Program-made: the position numbers and the translations under genes
DNA from: Pseudomonas sessilinigenes
GTDB taxonomy: Bacteria > Pseudomonadota > Gammaproteobacteria > Pseudomonadales > Pseudomonadaceae
Assembly (NCBI RefSeq): GCF_003850565.1
Contig: NZ_CP027706.1
Coordinates: 1,240,001-1,304,000 of the forward strand
Direction of reading: 5' to 3'
DNA: 64,000 nucleotides
Shown: positions 34,141 to 44,206 of the stretch, in pieces
Layout of the letters: every line of letters begins with the position of its first letter
Numbering within the stretch: the stretch's first letter is position 1
The notes under the pieces: generated by a model
Told to the model about the DNA's origin: nothing
The model's database searches: none
The model's input: only the letters and a program-made list of their open reading frames with translations

Positions 34141-36843
34141 TCAGATGCTCAGGCGGGTCATTTCGATAGTCGGTTCATGGCTGACGCTCAACTGGCTGAC
34201 GATCGCATCCTGCAGGCGACTGCACAGCTGGGGGTCGGAAAGGGGCTGGTTGTGCGCGTCGGTAATGAAGAACACGTCTTCTACGCGCTCGCCCAGGGTG
34301 GCGATCTTGGCGTTTTGCAACGACAGGTCGAATTCCAGGAAGATCTTGCCAATGCGCGCCAGCAGGCCTGGGCGATCGGGAGCGCTGAGCTCGAGCACCG
34401 TCACCGGACGCTGGGCGTCGTTGTGGATGGTCACCTCGGGAGCAAAGGCGAAGTGCTTGAGTTGGCGCGGCACCCGGCGCTTGATGATGGTCGGGTAGTC
34501 GTCGGGGTTGCGCAGGGCATCGGTCAGGCCCTTGCGGATCTGCTCGACCCGCTCTGGGTTATTGCCGATGGATTCGCCGTCGTTGTCCAGGACGATATAG
34601 GTGTCGAGGGTGAACTGGCTGCTGGAGGTGATGATCCGGGCGTCATGGATGTTCAGGTTGAGCTGGTCCATGGCGGCCACGGTCACCGCGAAGAAGTCGT
34701 GCTGGTCGGGCGCGTAGATGAAGATCTGGGTACCGCCTTCGAACTCGCGTTGGGTGATTTCCTTGATCAGCACCAGCGGGCCGCCGTCGGCCGGTTGCTG
34801 GAGGATGGCGTCACTGTGCCAGGCGACGTCGCCGGCGGTATGGCGCAGGAAATAGTCGTCCCCCAGTTGCGACCAGAGTTGTTCCACTTCGTCCGGGTCG
34901 GTGCCATTGCGTACCAGGATGTCCAGGGCTGCGCTCTGGGTCTGGCGGATCTGCTCCTCGCGATCCACCGGGTTTTCCAGGCCGCGACGCAGGGCGCGCT
35001 TGGTCTCGGTGTAGAGCTGGCGTAGCAGGCTGGCGCGCCAGGAGTTCCACAGGGTCGGGTTGGTGGCGTAGATGTCGGCCACGGTCATGACGTAGAGGTA
35101 GTCCAGGCGAGTCTGGTCCACCACGATCTGGGCAAAGTCGTGGATCACCTGCGGATCGGACAGGTCCTTGCGCTGGGCCGTGGTGGACATCACCAGGTGG
35201 TTCTGTACCAGCCACACGATCAGCCGGGTGTCCCACAGTGGCAGTTGGTGGCGGATGCAGAAGGCCTCGGCATCCACGGCACCGATTTCCGAGTGATCGC
35301 CGTGACGGCCCTTGCCGATGTCGTGATAGAGGCCAGCCAGGTAGATCAGCTCCGGCTTGGGCAGCTTGCCCATGAGCTTGCTGGCCAGCGGGAATTTCTC
35401 GGAAATGGGCGTGTACTGCAGCTTGCGCAGGTGCTTGATCAGGTTCAGCGTGTGGGCGTCCACGGTATAGATGTGGAACAGGTCGTGTTGCATCTGCCCG
35501 ACGATGAAGCCGAACTCGGGCAGGTAGCGTCCGAGAATGCCGTAGCGGTTCATCCGGCGCAGGTTGCGATGGATGCCGATCTCGCATTTGAACAGTTCGA
35601 TGAACAAGCTGGTGTTGCGGATATCGTGGCGGAAGTCGTCATCGATCAGGTGCCGGTGCTCACGTAGCAGGCGGATGGTGTCGGCGCGCACACCCTTGAT
35701 TTCCGGGTGCTGGGCCATCAGCACGAAGATCTCCAGCATGGCGAACGGCGTGCGCTTGAACACGTTGTCGTTGATCGCCTCGATATAGCCATCGTGCAGT
35801 TGGAAGCGCGCGTTGATCGGTTGTACTGGCGCGGCATCCTCCGGGGCGAGGATCACTTCTTCGAAGTGCTGGATGATCAGGTCGCTCAGTTGGGCGATGC
35901 TCATCACCACGCGGTAGTACTGTTGCATGAAGCTTTCGATGCTCTGCTTCGCGTCGTCGCCTTCGAACCCCAGGAGGGAGGCGATAGAGCGCTGGTGATC
36001 GAGCAGCAGGCGGTCCTCGGCGCGTCCGGCGAGCATGTGCAGGGCGTAGCGTACGCGCCACAGGAATTCCTGGGAGGCGGCCAGCAGCGCATTCTCGTTT
36101 TCCAGCAGGAATCCTTCTCCCGCCAGGGCTCGCAGGTTCAGGGTGCCGTACTGGCGCCTGGCGACCCAGAGAATGGTCTGGATATCGCGCAGGCCGCCGG
36201 GCGAGCCCTTGACGTTGGGTTCCAGGTTGTATTCGGTGTCGTTGTACTTGTGGTGGCGAGCCTTCTGTTCCGCGCGCTTGGCGAGGAAGAAATCCTTGCT
36301 TGGCCACATGTGTTCGGTGCTGGTGACGTCCAGCATGCGTTGGCGCAGGCGCTCGGGGCCGGCGATGGTGCGGCTTTCCATCAGGTTGGTGATGACCGTC
36401 AGGTCCGAGCGGGCCTGTTCGGCGCACTCGTCCACCGAACGCACGCTTTGCCCGACTTCCAGGCCAATGTCCCAGAGCAGGGTGAGGAAGCGTTCGATGG
36501 AGTCGCGAAAGATTTCATGATCGGCCTGGTCCAGGAGGATCAGCAGGTCGATGTCCGAATAGGGGTGCAGCTCGCCGCGACCGTAGCCTCCGACAGCCAC
36601 CAGGGCAATGTCGGCCTCTTCGCTCCATTTGAACTGATCCCAGGCCTTTTGCAGGATGTTGTCGATGAACCAGGCGCGATCTTCGATGAGCCGGCGGATT
36701 TCCCGACCGCTGCGAAAGCGGTTGTCGAGCACTTCCCGTGCCTGGCGGATGGCTTTCTTGAAGGCCGCGATGGGGCTGGCCTTCAGGGCCAGTTCCGCCT
36801 GGAACTGGCCGCGGTCGAAGAGTTCGGGATCCACCTGCGGCAT
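34141..36843 (-). CDS. glnD: bifunctional PII uridylyltransferase/uridylyl-removing enzyme
   Basis: Primary nitrogen sensor that uridylylates PII (GlnB/GlnK) at low glutamine and removes the group at high glutamine. The 900-residue protein has the nucleotidyltransferase motif [17 protein letters not shown] (metal Asp97, Asp99) and a central HD domain ([19 protein letters not shown]). Two C-terminal ACT domains (about 705 and 815 onward, the second starting [19 protein letters not shown]) bind glutamine. It starts 48 bases after map. Confidence 0.97.
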   Translation of the reverse strand: MPQVDPELFDRGQFQAELALKASPIAAFKKAIRQAREVLDNRFRSGREIRRLIEDRAWFIDNILQKAWDQFKWSEEADIALVAVGGYGRGELHPYSDIDLLILLDQADHEIFRDSIERFLTLLWDIGLEVGQSVRSVDECAEQARSDLTVITNLMESRTIAGPERLRQRMLDVTSTEHMWPSKDFFLAKRAEQKARHHKYNDTEYNLEPNVKGSPGGLRDIQTILWVARRQYGTLNLRALAGEGFLLENENALLAASQEFLWRVRYALHMLAGRAEDRLLLDHQRSIASLLGFEGDDAKQSIESFMQQYYRVVMSIAQLSDLIIQHFEEVILAPEDAAPVQPINARFQLHDGYIEAINDNVFKRTPFAMLEIFVLMAQHPEIKGVRADTIRLLREHRHLIDDDFRHDIRNTSLFIELFKCEIGIHRNLRRMNRYGILGRYLPEFGFIVGQMQHDLFHIYTVDAHTLNLIKHLRKLQYTPISEKFPLASKLMGKLPKPELIYLAGLYHDIGKGRHGDHSEIGAVDAEAFCIRHQLPLWDTRLIVWLVQNHLVMSTTAQRKDLSDPQVIHDFAQIVVDQTRLDYLYVMTVADIYATNPTLWNSWRASLLRQLYTETKRALRRGLENPVDREEQIRQTQSAALDILVRNGTDPDEVEQLWSQLGDDYFLRHTAGDVAWHSDAILQQPADGGPLVLIKEITQREFEGGTQIFIYAPDQHDFFAVTVAAMDQLNLNIHDARIITSSSQFTLDTYIVLDNDGESIGNNPERVEQIRKGLTDALRNPDDYPTIIKRRVPRQLKHFAFAPEVTIHNDAQRPVTVLELSAPDRPGLLARIGKIFLEFDLSLQNAKIATLGERVEDVFFITDAHNQPLSDPQLCSRLQDAIVSQLSVSHEPTIEMTRLSI

Positions 36844-36891
36844 CGATTGGCTTTCCTTTCTATCTATAAGGTCGGGACGCGGCGTGTTGGG

Positions 36892-37674
36892 TCAGGCGGA
36901 CACTCGGGCAATGGTGTCGTCGCTGCGCAAGGTAAAGATCTCGTAGCCGGTCTCGGTCACCAGCAGCGTGTGTTCCCACTGCGCCGACAGCTTGCGGTCC
37001 TTGGTGATGGCGGTCCAGCCGTCGCCCAGGACCTTGGTGTCGGCCTTGCCCTGGTTGATCATGGGTTCGATGGTGAAGGTCATGCCAGCCTTGAGTTCCA
37101 TGCCGGTGCCCGCGCGACCGTAGTGCAGGATCTGTGGTTCTTCGTGGAATACCTTGCCGATGCCGTGGCCGCAGAATTCGCGAACTACGGAGAAGCCGTT
37201 CTTTTCCGCGTGCTTCTGGATCACTTCGCCGATATCGCCCAGGCGGCAGCCCGGCTTGACCAGCTCGATGGCCTTGTACATGCATTCCTGGGTGATCTGC
37301 GACAGGCGTTCGGCCCAGACGGGTACGGTGCCGACGTGGAACATACGGCTGGTGTCACCGTGGTAGCCGTCCTTGATGACGGTGACATCGATGTTCAGGG
37401 TGTCACCGTCCTTCAGCGGCTTCTCGTTGGGAATACCGTGGCACACCACGTGGTTGATCGAGGTGCAGATGGACTTCGGGAAGCCCTTGTAGTTCAGGGG
37501 GGCCGGGATCGCACCCTGCACGTTGACGATGTAGTCGTGGCAGATGCGGTCCAGTTCTTCGGTGGTGACGCCGGGTTTGACATGCTCGGCAATCATTTCC
37601 AGCACTTCGGCGGCCAGTTTGCCGGCGACACGCATTTTAGCGATGTCCTCGGGAGTTTTGAGGGTGACGGTCAT
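36892..37674 (-). CDS. map: methionine aminopeptidase type I
   Basis: Removes the initiator Met from nascent proteins; cytosolic and essential. The 260 residues carry the five metal ligands: Asp in LNIDVTVIKDG, Asp in GDTSRMF, His in CGHGIGKVFHE, Glu in FTIEPMI and Glu in WEHTLLV. The start is MTVTLKTPEDI at 37674. It is divergent from rpsB, the standard map-rpsB arrangement of gammaproteobacteria. Confidence 0.98.
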   Translation of the reverse strand: MTVTLKTPEDIAKMRVAGKLAAEVLEMIAEHVKPGVTTEELDRICHDYIVNVQGAIPAPLNYKGFPKSICTSINHVVCHGIPNEKPLKDGDTLNIDVTVIKDGYHGDTSRMFHVGTVPVWAERLSQITQECMYKAIELVKPGCRLGDIGEVIQKHAEKNGFSVVREFCGHGIGKVFHEEPQILHYGRAGTGMELKAGMTFTIEPMINQGKADTKVLGDGWTAITKDRKLSAQWEHTLLVTETGYEIFTLRSDDTIARVSA

Positions 37675-37786
37675 ACAGGCTCTCTTGACGCTCAGGGCGC
37701 GGTAAACACGGAATGGCTAGAAAACTCGCCTGCCCAAGGCTCGGCCCGAGACTGGACAGCGAGGTTTCAGAAGCCGCAAAGATGAG

Positions 37787-37797
37787 ATTCTAACAGA
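37787..37797 (-). promoter_or_regulatory. candidate extended -10 promoter of map
   Basis: On the minus strand TGTTAGAAT holds a TGn motif directly before TAGAAT. No -35 resembles consensus, which fits an extended -10 promoter. The mRNA leader before map would be about 105 bases. Confidence 0.5.
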
Positions 37798-37930
37798 GGC
37801 ACGGCCTAAATCTGAGGTTCTGCCGGCGCTTGCTTCTATACAGTGTTGCATTTGAGGCGAACCCAATGGCCGTGCAAAAGAACAGGCTGATCGGTGGGTG
37901 TGAATCCGGGTTCCGTTTTCGCCCTTGCTG

Positions 37931-37939
37931 TGGTATAAA
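37931..37939 (+). promoter_or_regulatory. rpsB promoter, extended -10
   Basis: TGG followed by TATAAA forms an extended -10. The -35 (TTCCGT, 17-base spacer) is weak. A GC-rich discriminator (TGCGCCGC) follows, which is the usual mark of promoters under stringent (ppGpp/DksA) control of ribosomal genes. Confidence 0.7.
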
Positions 37940-37946
37940 ATGCGCC

Positions 37947-38079
37947 GCTTTCCGGGGATGACCTCGAAAAGCACAAACCCACACACGTGTCGACACGATG
38001 ACCTGGGTGCCCTCAGCCTAAGCTGTTGGTTGGTCATTGGGATACGTGGAGGCCTAACCCGACTTATTAAGGAACTATC
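37947..38079 (+). promoter_or_regulatory. rpsB mRNA leader, candidate S2 autoregulatory region
   Basis: An untranslated leader of about 130 bases. It contains GTCGAC, ACCTGGGTGCCC and TTGGTTGGTCATTGGG segments able to pair into stems, and it ends in AAGGAACTATC before ATG. In E. coli the rpsB leader binds ribosomal protein S2 for feedback. Equivalent structure is plausible here but not demonstrated. Confidence 0.45.
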
Positions 38080-38817
38080 ATGTCCCAAGTCAACATGCGC
38101 GATATGCTGAAGGCCGGTGTGCACTTCGGTCACCAAACCCGTTACTGGAATCCGAAAATGGGCAAGTACATTTTCGGCGCGCGCAACAAGATTCACATCA
38201 TCAACCTGGAAAAAACCCTGCCAATGTTCAACGAGGCTCTGACCTTCGTAGAGCGTCTGGCCCAGGGCAAGAACAAGATTCTGTTCGTCGGCACCAAGCG
38301 TTCCGCTGGCAAGATCGTTGCTGAAGAAGCAGCACGTTGCGGTTCGCCGTACGTCGATCACCGCTGGTTGGGCGGCATGCTGACCAACTACAAGACCATC
38401 CGTGCCTCGATCAAGCGTCTGCGTGACCTCGAAGTCCAGGCTGAAGACGGTACTTTCGCCAAGCTGACCAAGAAAGAGGCGCTGATGCGCTCTCGCGATC
38501 TGGAAAAGCTGGATCGTTCCCTGGGTGGTATCAAGGACATGGGCGGTCTGCCTGACGCGCTGTTCGTAATCGACGTTGATCACGAGCGCATCGCGATCAC
38601 CGAAGCCAACAAGCTGGGTATCCCGGTCATCGGCGTTGTCGATACCAACAGCAGCCCAGAAGGCGTTGACTACATCATCCCAGGTAACGATGACGCCATT
38701 CGCGCCATCCAGCTGTACATGGGTTCGATGGCTGATGCCGTGATCCGTGGTCGCAACAACGTTGCTGGCGGCACCGAAGTGTTCGAAGAAGCTGCAGCAC
38801 CGGCGGCTGAAGCCTGA
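38080..38817 (+). CDS. rpsB: 30S ribosomal protein S2
   Basis: Small-subunit protein bound near the platform/head junction. The 245 residues start [27 protein letters not shown] in pieces and include [26 protein letters not shown] and [19 protein letters not shown]. Codon use shifts towards the strongly expressed set (GAA, GTT, CGT more frequent than in neighbours). AAGGA precedes the ATG. It is followed by a partial terminator before tsf. Confidence 0.99.
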   Translation: MSQVNMRDMLKAGVHFGHQTRYWNPKMGKYIFGARNKIHIINLEKTLPMFNEALTFVERLAQGKNKILFVGTKRSAGKIVAEEAARCGSPYVDHRWLGGMLTNYKTIRASIKRLRDLEVQAEDGTFAKLTKKEALMRSRDLEKLDRSLGGIKDMGGLPDALFVIDVDHERIAITEANKLGIPVIGVVDTNSSPEGVDYIIPGNDDAIRAIQLYMGSMADAVIRGRNNVAGGTEVFEEAAAPAAEA

Positions 38818-38848
38818 GTAACTGACGCTTAGCGTTTACTCAGTACGC

Positions 38849-38873
38849 AAAAAGGGGGCTTGGCCCCCTTTTT
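38849..38873 (+). terminator. rpsB-tsf intergenic terminator/attenuator
   Basis: AAAAAGGGGGC pairs with GCCCCCTTTTT around a short loop and continues into TTTTT. This is a canonical intrinsic terminator 31 bases after the rpsB stop. Since tsf follows, it probably acts as a partial terminator setting the S2:EF-Ts ratio. Confidence 0.85.
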
Positions 38874-39019
38874 GCCAACTCGAAAATCATTTCGTCGTAG
38901 CGCCCCGACAGTTTCTGTAATGCGCGGCTGCTATGAAGTGATTCGGGGTAGTGCCCAAGAATTGAGCGCCCGTTCGATCGGGTGGAATGGTTGAAAACCT
39001 ATCCAAGAGGATTTTGAAA

Positions 39020-39886
39020 ATGGCAGAGATTACTGCAGCGCTGGTTAAAGAACTGCGCGAGCGTACCGGCGAAGGCATGATGGACTGCAAGAAAGCCTTG
39101 ACCAAGGCTGGCGGCGACATCGAGAAAGCCATTGATGACATGCGTGCTTCCGGCGCGATCAAGGCTGCCAAGAAAGCAGGCAACGTTGCTGCTGAAGGCG
39201 CTATCGCCATCAAGGACGACGGTAAAGCCGCCGTTCTGCTGGAAGTTAACTCGCAGACCGACTTCCTGGCTCTGCAGGATGACTTCAAGGCATTCGTCGC
39301 TGCCAGCGTTGAAAAAGCCTTCGCTGACAAGCTGACCGATGCAGCTCCGCTGATCGAAGCTCAAGAAGCTGATCGCCTGATCCTGGTTGGCAAGACTGGC
39401 GAAAACGTCAACATCCGTCGTCTGGCTCGCGTTGAAGGTGACGTGGTCGGTACTTACCTGCACGGTAACAAGATCGGTGTTGCGGTTGTCCTGAAAGGCG
39501 GTTCCGTAGAACTGGCCAAAGACATCGCCATGCACGTAGCTGCCAGCAACCCTGAGTTCCTGCTGCCATCGCAAGTTTCCGCCGAAGCCATCGAGCGCGA
39601 AAAAGGCGTCTTCCTGCAGCTGAACGAAGACAAGATGAAAGGCAAGCCAGCCGACATCGTTGAAAAAATGATCGCTGGTCGTATCAGCAAGTTCCTGGCC
39701 GAGGCCAGCCTGGTTGAGCAAGCTTTCGTCAAGGATCCAGAAGTCACCGTTGGTGCTCTGGCCAAGAAAGGCGGCGCTGAAATCGTTTCCTTCACTCGCT
39801 TCGCCGTAGGCGAAGGCATCGAGAAGAAAGAAGACAACTTCGCCGAAGAAGTTGCTGCACAACTGGCTGCTGCCAAGCAACAGTAA
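39020..39886 (+). CDS. tsf: translation elongation factor Ts
   Basis: Guanine-nucleotide exchange factor for EF-Tu. The 288 residues begin with the UBA-like N-domain (ALVKELRERTGEGMMDCKKAL with the family signature) and include EVNSQTDFLAL, the core dimerisation folds and VASQVSAEAIEREK-type motif. ATG at 39020 is preferred over 38987 because AGAGG lies 9 bases upstream. Highly biased codons as in rpsB. Confidence 0.99.
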   Translation: MAEITAALVKELRERTGEGMMDCKKALTKAGGDIEKAIDDMRASGAIKAAKKAGNVAAEGAIAIKDDGKAAVLLEVNSQTDFLALQDDFKAFVAASVEKAFADKLTDAAPLIEAQEADRLILVGKTGENVNIRRLARVEGDVVGTYLHGNKIGVAVVLKGGSVELAKDIAMHVAASNPEFLLPSQVSAEAIEREKGVFLQLNEDKMKGKPADIVEKMIAGRISKFLAEASLVEQAFVKDPEVTVGALAKKGGAEIVSFTRFAVGEGIEKKEDNFAEEVAAQLAAAKQQ

Positions 39887-39909
39887 GACGGTTTTACAAC
39901 TGTCGCCCG

Positions 39910-39945
39910 AAAGAGGCTGCCCGCTCACGCGCGCAGCCTCTTTTC
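39910..39945 (+). terminator. terminator after tsf
   Basis: AAAGAGGCTGC (39910-39920) pairs with GCAGCCTCTTT (39933-39943); TC follows. The stem is 11 bp with a 12-base loop and a short U run at its right edge. Confidence 0.8.
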
Positions 39946-40094
39946 AAATGGGCGGGGCAATTTAGTTTCCCGCTCCCGGAACCGGCCCGCAAAGTCGTGT
40001 TCTGATGGCGCTGTGACAGCGTCAAGCTAGAGTGAAAGCTGACTGAAAACAGTCCGCAAAGAATTTTTTAAATACGCCGCAGGAGAGATTCGCA

Positions 40095-40838
40095 ATGGCT
40101 CAGCAGGGCAGTGGTTATCAAGCTCGCTATAAACGCATTCTACTCAAGCTTAGCGGCGAGGCCCTGATGGGCTCGGAAGAGTTCGGGATCGACCCCAAGG
40201 TGCTGGATCGCATGGCGTTGGAGGTCGGTCAACTGGTTGGCATCGGCGTCCAGGTCGGCCTGGTGATTGGTGGTGGCAACCTGTTCCGTGGTGCCGCCTT
40301 GAGTGCTGCCGGTATGGATCGGGTCACCGGTGACCATATGGGAATGCTGGCCACCGTGATGAACGGCCTGGCCATGCGCGATGCGCTGGAACGTGCGAAT
40401 ATCTCGGCCATCGTGATGTCGGCTATTTCCATGGTTGGCGTGACCGATCACTATGACCGTCGCAAGGCGATGCGCCACCTGAACTCCAAAGAGGTGGTAA
40501 TTTTCGCGGCTGGTACTGGTAACCCGTTCTTTACCACCGACTCTGCAGCCTGCCTGCGGGCCATTGAGATCGACGCCGATGTCGTGCTCAAGGCCACCAA
40601 GGTCGATGGTGTTTACACCGCAGATCCGTTCAAAGACCCGCATGCCGAGAAGTTCGATCATCTGACTTACGATGAAGTGCTGGATCGCAAGCTGGGCGTG
40701 ATGGACCTGACGGCTATCTGCCTGTGCCGCGACCACAAGATGCCATTGCGCGTATTTAACATGAACAAGCCCGGCGCCCTGCTGAACATCGTGCATGGTG
40801 GCGCTGAAGGAACCCTGATCGAGGAAGGCGAACAATGA
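40095..40838 (+). CDS. pyrH: UMP kinase
   Basis: Phosphorylates UMP to UDP in pyrimidine synthesis; hexameric and regulated by GTP and UTP in bacteria. The 247 residues show [34 protein letters not shown] and the [28 protein letters not shown] segment that defines the family. AGGAGAG precedes the ATG. It overlaps frr by 4 bases (ATGA), so the two are coupled. Confidence 0.98.
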   Translation: MAQQGSGYQARYKRILLKLSGEALMGSEEFGIDPKVLDRMALEVGQLVGIGVQVGLVIGGGNLFRGAALSAAGMDRVTGDHMGMLATVMNGLAMRDALERANISAIVMSAISMVGVTDHYDRRKAMRHLNSKEVVIFAAGTGNPFFTTDSAACLRAIEIDADVVLKATKVDGVYTADPFKDPHAEKFDHLTYDEVLDRKLGVMDLTAICLCRDHKMPLRVFNMNKPGALLNIVHGGAEGTLIEEGEQ

Positions 40839-41392
40839 TCAACGAAATCAAGAAAGACGCTCAGGAGCGCATGAAGAAGTCCTTGGAGTCCCTGGCCCAT
40901 GCATTTGGCCAGATCCGTACTGGCAAGGCGCATCCAAGCATCCTGGGCAGCGTGATGGTGCCTTATTATGGTGCCGACACTCCGTTGAGCGGCGTCGCCA
41001 ACGTTACTGTAAAAGATTCCCAAACCCTGCAGGTCGTGCCATTCGAGCGCAACATGCTGGGGGCGATCGACAAGGCCATTGGCAGTGCCGGCCTGAACCT
41101 CAACCCGACCAACCTGGGTGAGCTGCTGCTGATCAAGATGGCGCCGCTGACCGAGGAGACCCGCAAGGGCTTCACCAGGCAGGCGCGTGCCGCCGCTGAG
41201 GATGCCCGGGTTGCAGTGCGCAACATTCGCCGCGATGCCTTGGGCGAGCTGAAGAAACTGTCCAAGGACAAGGCTATCAGTGAGGACGAGGAGCGCCGCG
41301 CAGGTGCCGAAATCGACAAGCTGATCAAGGAGTTCGAGGGCCAGATCGCCAAGGCGACCGAGGAAAAAGAAAAAGACCTGATGGCCGTATAA
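40835..41392 (+). CDS. frr: ribosome recycling factor
   Basis: With EF-G, splits post-termination ribosomes. The 185 residues match the normal length; [14 protein letters not shown] and the C-terminal helix-bundle segment [17 protein letters not shown]...[11 protein letters not shown] are typical. Its start overlaps the pyrH stop, and uppS follows after 16 bases. Confidence 0.98.
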   Translation: MINEIKKDAQERMKKSLESLAHAFGQIRTGKAHPSILGSVMVPYYGADTPLSGVANVTVKDSQTLQVVPFERNMLGAIDKAIGSAGLNLNPTNLGELLLIKMAPLTEETRKGFTRQARAAAEDARVAVRNIRRDALGELKKLSKDKAISEDEERRAGAEIDKLIKEFEGQIAKATEEKEKDLMAV

Positions 41393-41408
41393 GGATCAGG
41401 ACGTTTTC

Positions 41409-42164
41409 ATGGAAAAGACCAAACAGCCTGTGCCGTCTTCGGTGCCGCGCCACGTCGCGATCATCATGGACGGAAACAACCGCTGGGCAAAAAAACGCTT
41501 CATGCCGGGCGTTGCCGGGCACAAGGCGGGTGTTGACGCGGTACGTGCAGTCATCGAAGTGTGTGCCGAGGCCAAGGTCGAGGTTCTGACCCTGTTTGCC
41601 TTTTCCAGTGAAAACTGGCAGCGCCCAGCTGATGAGGTCAGCGCCTTGATGGACCTGTTCTTCAAGGCGTTGCGTCGTGAGGCCAAGCGCCTCAACGACA
41701 ACAACATCAGCCTGCGGATCATTGGCGACCGTTCGCGCTTTCACCCTGAGCTGCAGGCTGCGATGCGTGAAGCTGAAGCCATTACGGCTGGCAGTGATCG
41801 TTTTATCCTGCAGATCGCTGCCAATTACGGTGGGCAGTGGGATATCGCCCAGGCTGCCCAGCGCCTGGCGCGTGAGGTCCAGGCCGGTCATTTGCGCCCG
41901 GAAGACATTACCCCGGGACTGCTGCAGACCTGTCTGGCCACTGGCGACCTGCCGCTGCCGGACTTGTGTATCCGTACCGGCGGCGAGCGCCGCATCAGCA
42001 ACTTCCTGTTGTGGCAGCTGGCTTATGCCGAGTTGTACTTCTCCGACCTGTTCTGGCCGGACTTCAAACACGATGCCATGCGCGATGCGCTGGCCGATTA
42101 CGCATCTCGCCAGCGGCGCTTCGGTAAGACGAGCGAGCAGGTCGAGGCTGGAGCCCGGAGTTAA
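41409..42164 (+). CDS. uppS: undecaprenyl diphosphate synthase
   Basis: Cis-prenyltransferase making the C55 lipid carrier for peptidoglycan and O-antigen synthesis; cytosolic face of the membrane. The 251 residues carry IIMDGNNRWAKKR (catalytic Asp and diphosphate-binding Arg), GHKAGVDAVR, FAFSSENWQRP and the late RTGGERRISNFLLWQ and SDLFWPDF motifs. Its TAATG stop/start overlaps cdsA by one base. Confidence 0.98.
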   Translation: MEKTKQPVPSSVPRHVAIIMDGNNRWAKKRFMPGVAGHKAGVDAVRAVIEVCAEAKVEVLTLFAFSSENWQRPADEVSALMDLFFKALRREAKRLNDNNISLRIIGDRSRFHPELQAAMREAEAITAGSDRFILQIAANYGGQWDIAQAAQRLAREVQAGHLRPEDITPGLLQTCLATGDLPLPDLCIRTGGERRISNFLLWQLAYAELYFSDLFWPDFKHDAMRDALADYASRQRRFGKTSEQVEAGARS

Positions 42165-42970
42165 TGCTTAAACAACGAATCATTACTGCGCTGGTTTTGC
42201 TGCCAATCGCCTTGTGCGGTTTTTTCCTGCTCGAAGGGTCCAGCTTTGCCTTGTTCATTGGCTTGGTCGTGGCTCTGGGAGGCTGGGAGTGGGCGCGCCT
42301 GGCAGGTTTTGACGCGCAGCCGGCTCGAGTGCTCTATGCGCTGGTGGTGGCGGCCTTGCTGTTCCTGATGCACCTGGTTCCGGGCGTTGCGCCTTGGGTT
42401 TTGGGAGCGGCGGTGCTGTGGTGGGGAGTGGCGACGTTCCTGGTGCTGACCTATCCGCGCACTCGCGAGCAGTGGTCTGGCGCAGCCCCCAAGCTGCTGA
42501 TCGGCCTGTTGATCCTGTTGCCGGCCTGGCAGGGGTTGGTCTTCATCAAGCAGCTTCCTATGGGTAACTGGTTGATCATGGCGGTCATGGTACTGGTCTG
42601 GGGGGCGGATATCGGTGCCTATTTTTCGGGCAAGGCCTTTGGCAGGCGCAAGCTGGCCCCGCAAGTCAGCCCAGGCAAAAGCTGGGAAGGTGTGTATGGA
42701 GGCCTGGCCTTGTGCCTGGTGATCACCGCAGTGGTCGGCTTGGTGCGTGGTTGGAGTTTTGCGCAGCTCTTCATGGGGTTGCTGGGGGCGGCTGTGGTGG
42801 TCTTCATCTCGGTGGTCGGCGACCTGACCGAGAGCATGTTCAAGCGCCAGGCTGGTATCAAGGACAGCAGCAACCTGCTGCCGGGTCATGGCGGTGTCCT
42901 GGATCGTATTGACAGCCTGACGGCAGCTATCCCGGTATTTGCCGTGCTGCTGTGGATGGCTGCGCCGTGA
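42164..42970 (+). CDS. cdsA: phosphatidate cytidylyltransferase
   Basis: Inner-membrane enzyme producing CDP-diacylglycerol, the branch point to all phospholipids. The 268 residues are mostly membrane segments. The family signature near the C-terminus reads [25 protein letters not shown], with the KD and DRxD residues expected. It overlaps uppS (1 base) and dxr (GTGA, 4 bases), giving tight translational coupling across three lipid genes. Confidence 0.97.
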   Translation: MLKQRIITALVLLPIALCGFFLLEGSSFALFIGLVVALGGWEWARLAGFDAQPARVLYALVVAALLFLMHLVPGVAPWVLGAAVLWWGVATFLVLTYPRTREQWSGAAPKLLIGLLILLPAWQGLVFIKQLPMGNWLIMAVMVLVWGADIGAYFSGKAFGRRKLAPQVSPGKSWEGVYGGLALCLVITAVVGLVRGWSFAQLFMGLLGAAVVVFISVVGDLTESMFKRQAGIKDSSNLLPGHGGVLDRIDSLTAAIPVFAVLLWMAAP

Positions 42971-44157
42971 ATGCCGTGCAACAGATTACCGTGCTGGGGG
43001 CCACCGGCTCCATTGGCCTGAGTACGCTGGATGTCATCGCTCGTCATCCTGACCGTTATCGGGTGTTCGCTCTAACAGGTTTCAGCCGTCTGGCCGAGTT
43101 GTTGGCGCTATGTGTACGTCATGAACCCCGTTACGCGGTGGTGCCTGATGCGGCGGCAGCCAGGCTCCTGGAGGAGGGGTTGCGGGCGGCCGGTTTGCCA
43201 ACGGGTGTGTTGGTAGGCGAGCAGGGGCTTTGTGATGTCGCAGCTGACCCCGAAGTCGATGCCGTGATGGCTGCGATTGTCGGTGCTGCAGGCTTGCGCC
43301 CGACTCTGGCGGCCGTGCACGCGGGCAAGAAGATCCTTCTGGCCAATAAAGAAGCGCTGGTGATGTCCGGCGCGTTGTTCATGCAGGCGGTAAAGCGCAG
43401 CGGTTCGGTGCTGCTGCCGATCGACAGTGAACACAACGCGATCTTTCAATGCATGCCAGCAGACTTTTCCCGTGGTTTGAGTCAGGTTGGCGTGCGGAGG
43501 ATTCTCCTGACCGCGTCGGGCGGCCCATTTCGCCAGACTCCACTGGCCGAGCTTGAGCACGTTTCGCCGGAGCAGGCTTGTGCCCATCCGAACTGGTCCA
43601 TGGGGCGCAAGATCTCGGTGGATTCGGCAAGCATGATGAACAAGGGCCTGGAGCTGATCGAGGCTTGCTGGCTGTTCGATGCTCGTCCTGCACAGGTCGA
43701 GGTGGTCGTGCACCCGCAAAGTGTGATCCACTCGCTGGTGGATTATGTCGATGGGTCGGTGCTGGCGCAGTTGGGGAATCCTGATATGCGCACCCCGATC
43801 GCCAATGCCCTGGCCTGGCCGGAACGTATTGACTCCGGGGTGGCACCGTTGGATCTGTTCGCCATTGCGCGCCTGGATTTCCAAGTGCCTGACGAGCAGC
43901 GCTTCCCTTGTCTGCGCCTGGCGCGCCAGGCGGCCGAGGCCGGGGGCAGTGCGCCGGCAATGTTGAATGCCGCCAACGAGGTGGCTGTCTCGGCGTTTCT
44001 CGATCAGCGTATTCGTTATCTGGAAATCGCGAGTATCATCGACGAGGTTTTGAGCCGCGAGGCTGCGGTCGCAGTCAATGAGCTGGACGCAGTATTCGCG
44101 GCGGACGCCAAGGCTCGGGTCCTGGCTGAACAATGGCTGCAACGTAACGGGCGATAG
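42967..44157 (+). CDS. dxr: 1-deoxy-D-xylulose-5-phosphate reductoisomerase
   Basis: Second step of the MEP isoprenoid pathway, making methylerythritol phosphate with NADPH. With a GTG start at 42967, overlapping the cdsA stop, it has 396 residues, the usual length; an ATG at 42952 lies inside cdsA and is less likely. [16 protein letters not shown] is the NADPH site, [14 protein letters not shown] and TASGGPFR the metal/substrate segments, and [21 protein letters not shown] the conserved catalytic block. Confidence 0.97.
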   Translation: MNAVQQITVLGATGSIGLSTLDVIARHPDRYRVFALTGFSRLAELLALCVRHEPRYAVVPDAAAARLLEEGLRAAGLPTGVLVGEQGLCDVAADPEVDAVMAAIVGAAGLRPTLAAVHAGKKILLANKEALVMSGALFMQAVKRSGSVLLPIDSEHNAIFQCMPADFSRGLSQVGVRRILLTASGGPFRQTPLAELEHVSPEQACAHPNWSMGRKISVDSASMMNKGLELIEACWLFDARPAQVEVVVHPQSVIHSLVDYVDGSVLAQLGNPDMRTPIANALAWPERIDSGVAPLDLFAIARLDFQVPDEQRFPCLRLARQAAEAGGSAPAMLNAANEVAVSAFLDQRIRYLEIASIIDEVLSREAAVAVNELDAVFAADAKARVLAEQWLQRNGR

Positions 44158-44206
44158 GATTCGCGACCCGCACGAGTGACGGCGAATAGGATTGCGGAGA
44201 AAGTAG

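Larger units (their letters stand above)
37675..38079. other. 405-base map-rpsB divergent region
   Basis: No coding sequence is evident. It holds the map promoter candidate (37787-37797), the rpsB promoter (37931-37939) and the rpsB leader. A Pro/Gly-poor open frame covering part of it (minus, to 38583) is a chance frame with no ribosome-binding site. Confidence 0.7.

Noticed and set aside
35707..37785. Open frame on + strand across glnD and map
   Set aside because: Antisense shadow of two certain genes; crosses both coding regions and their gap.
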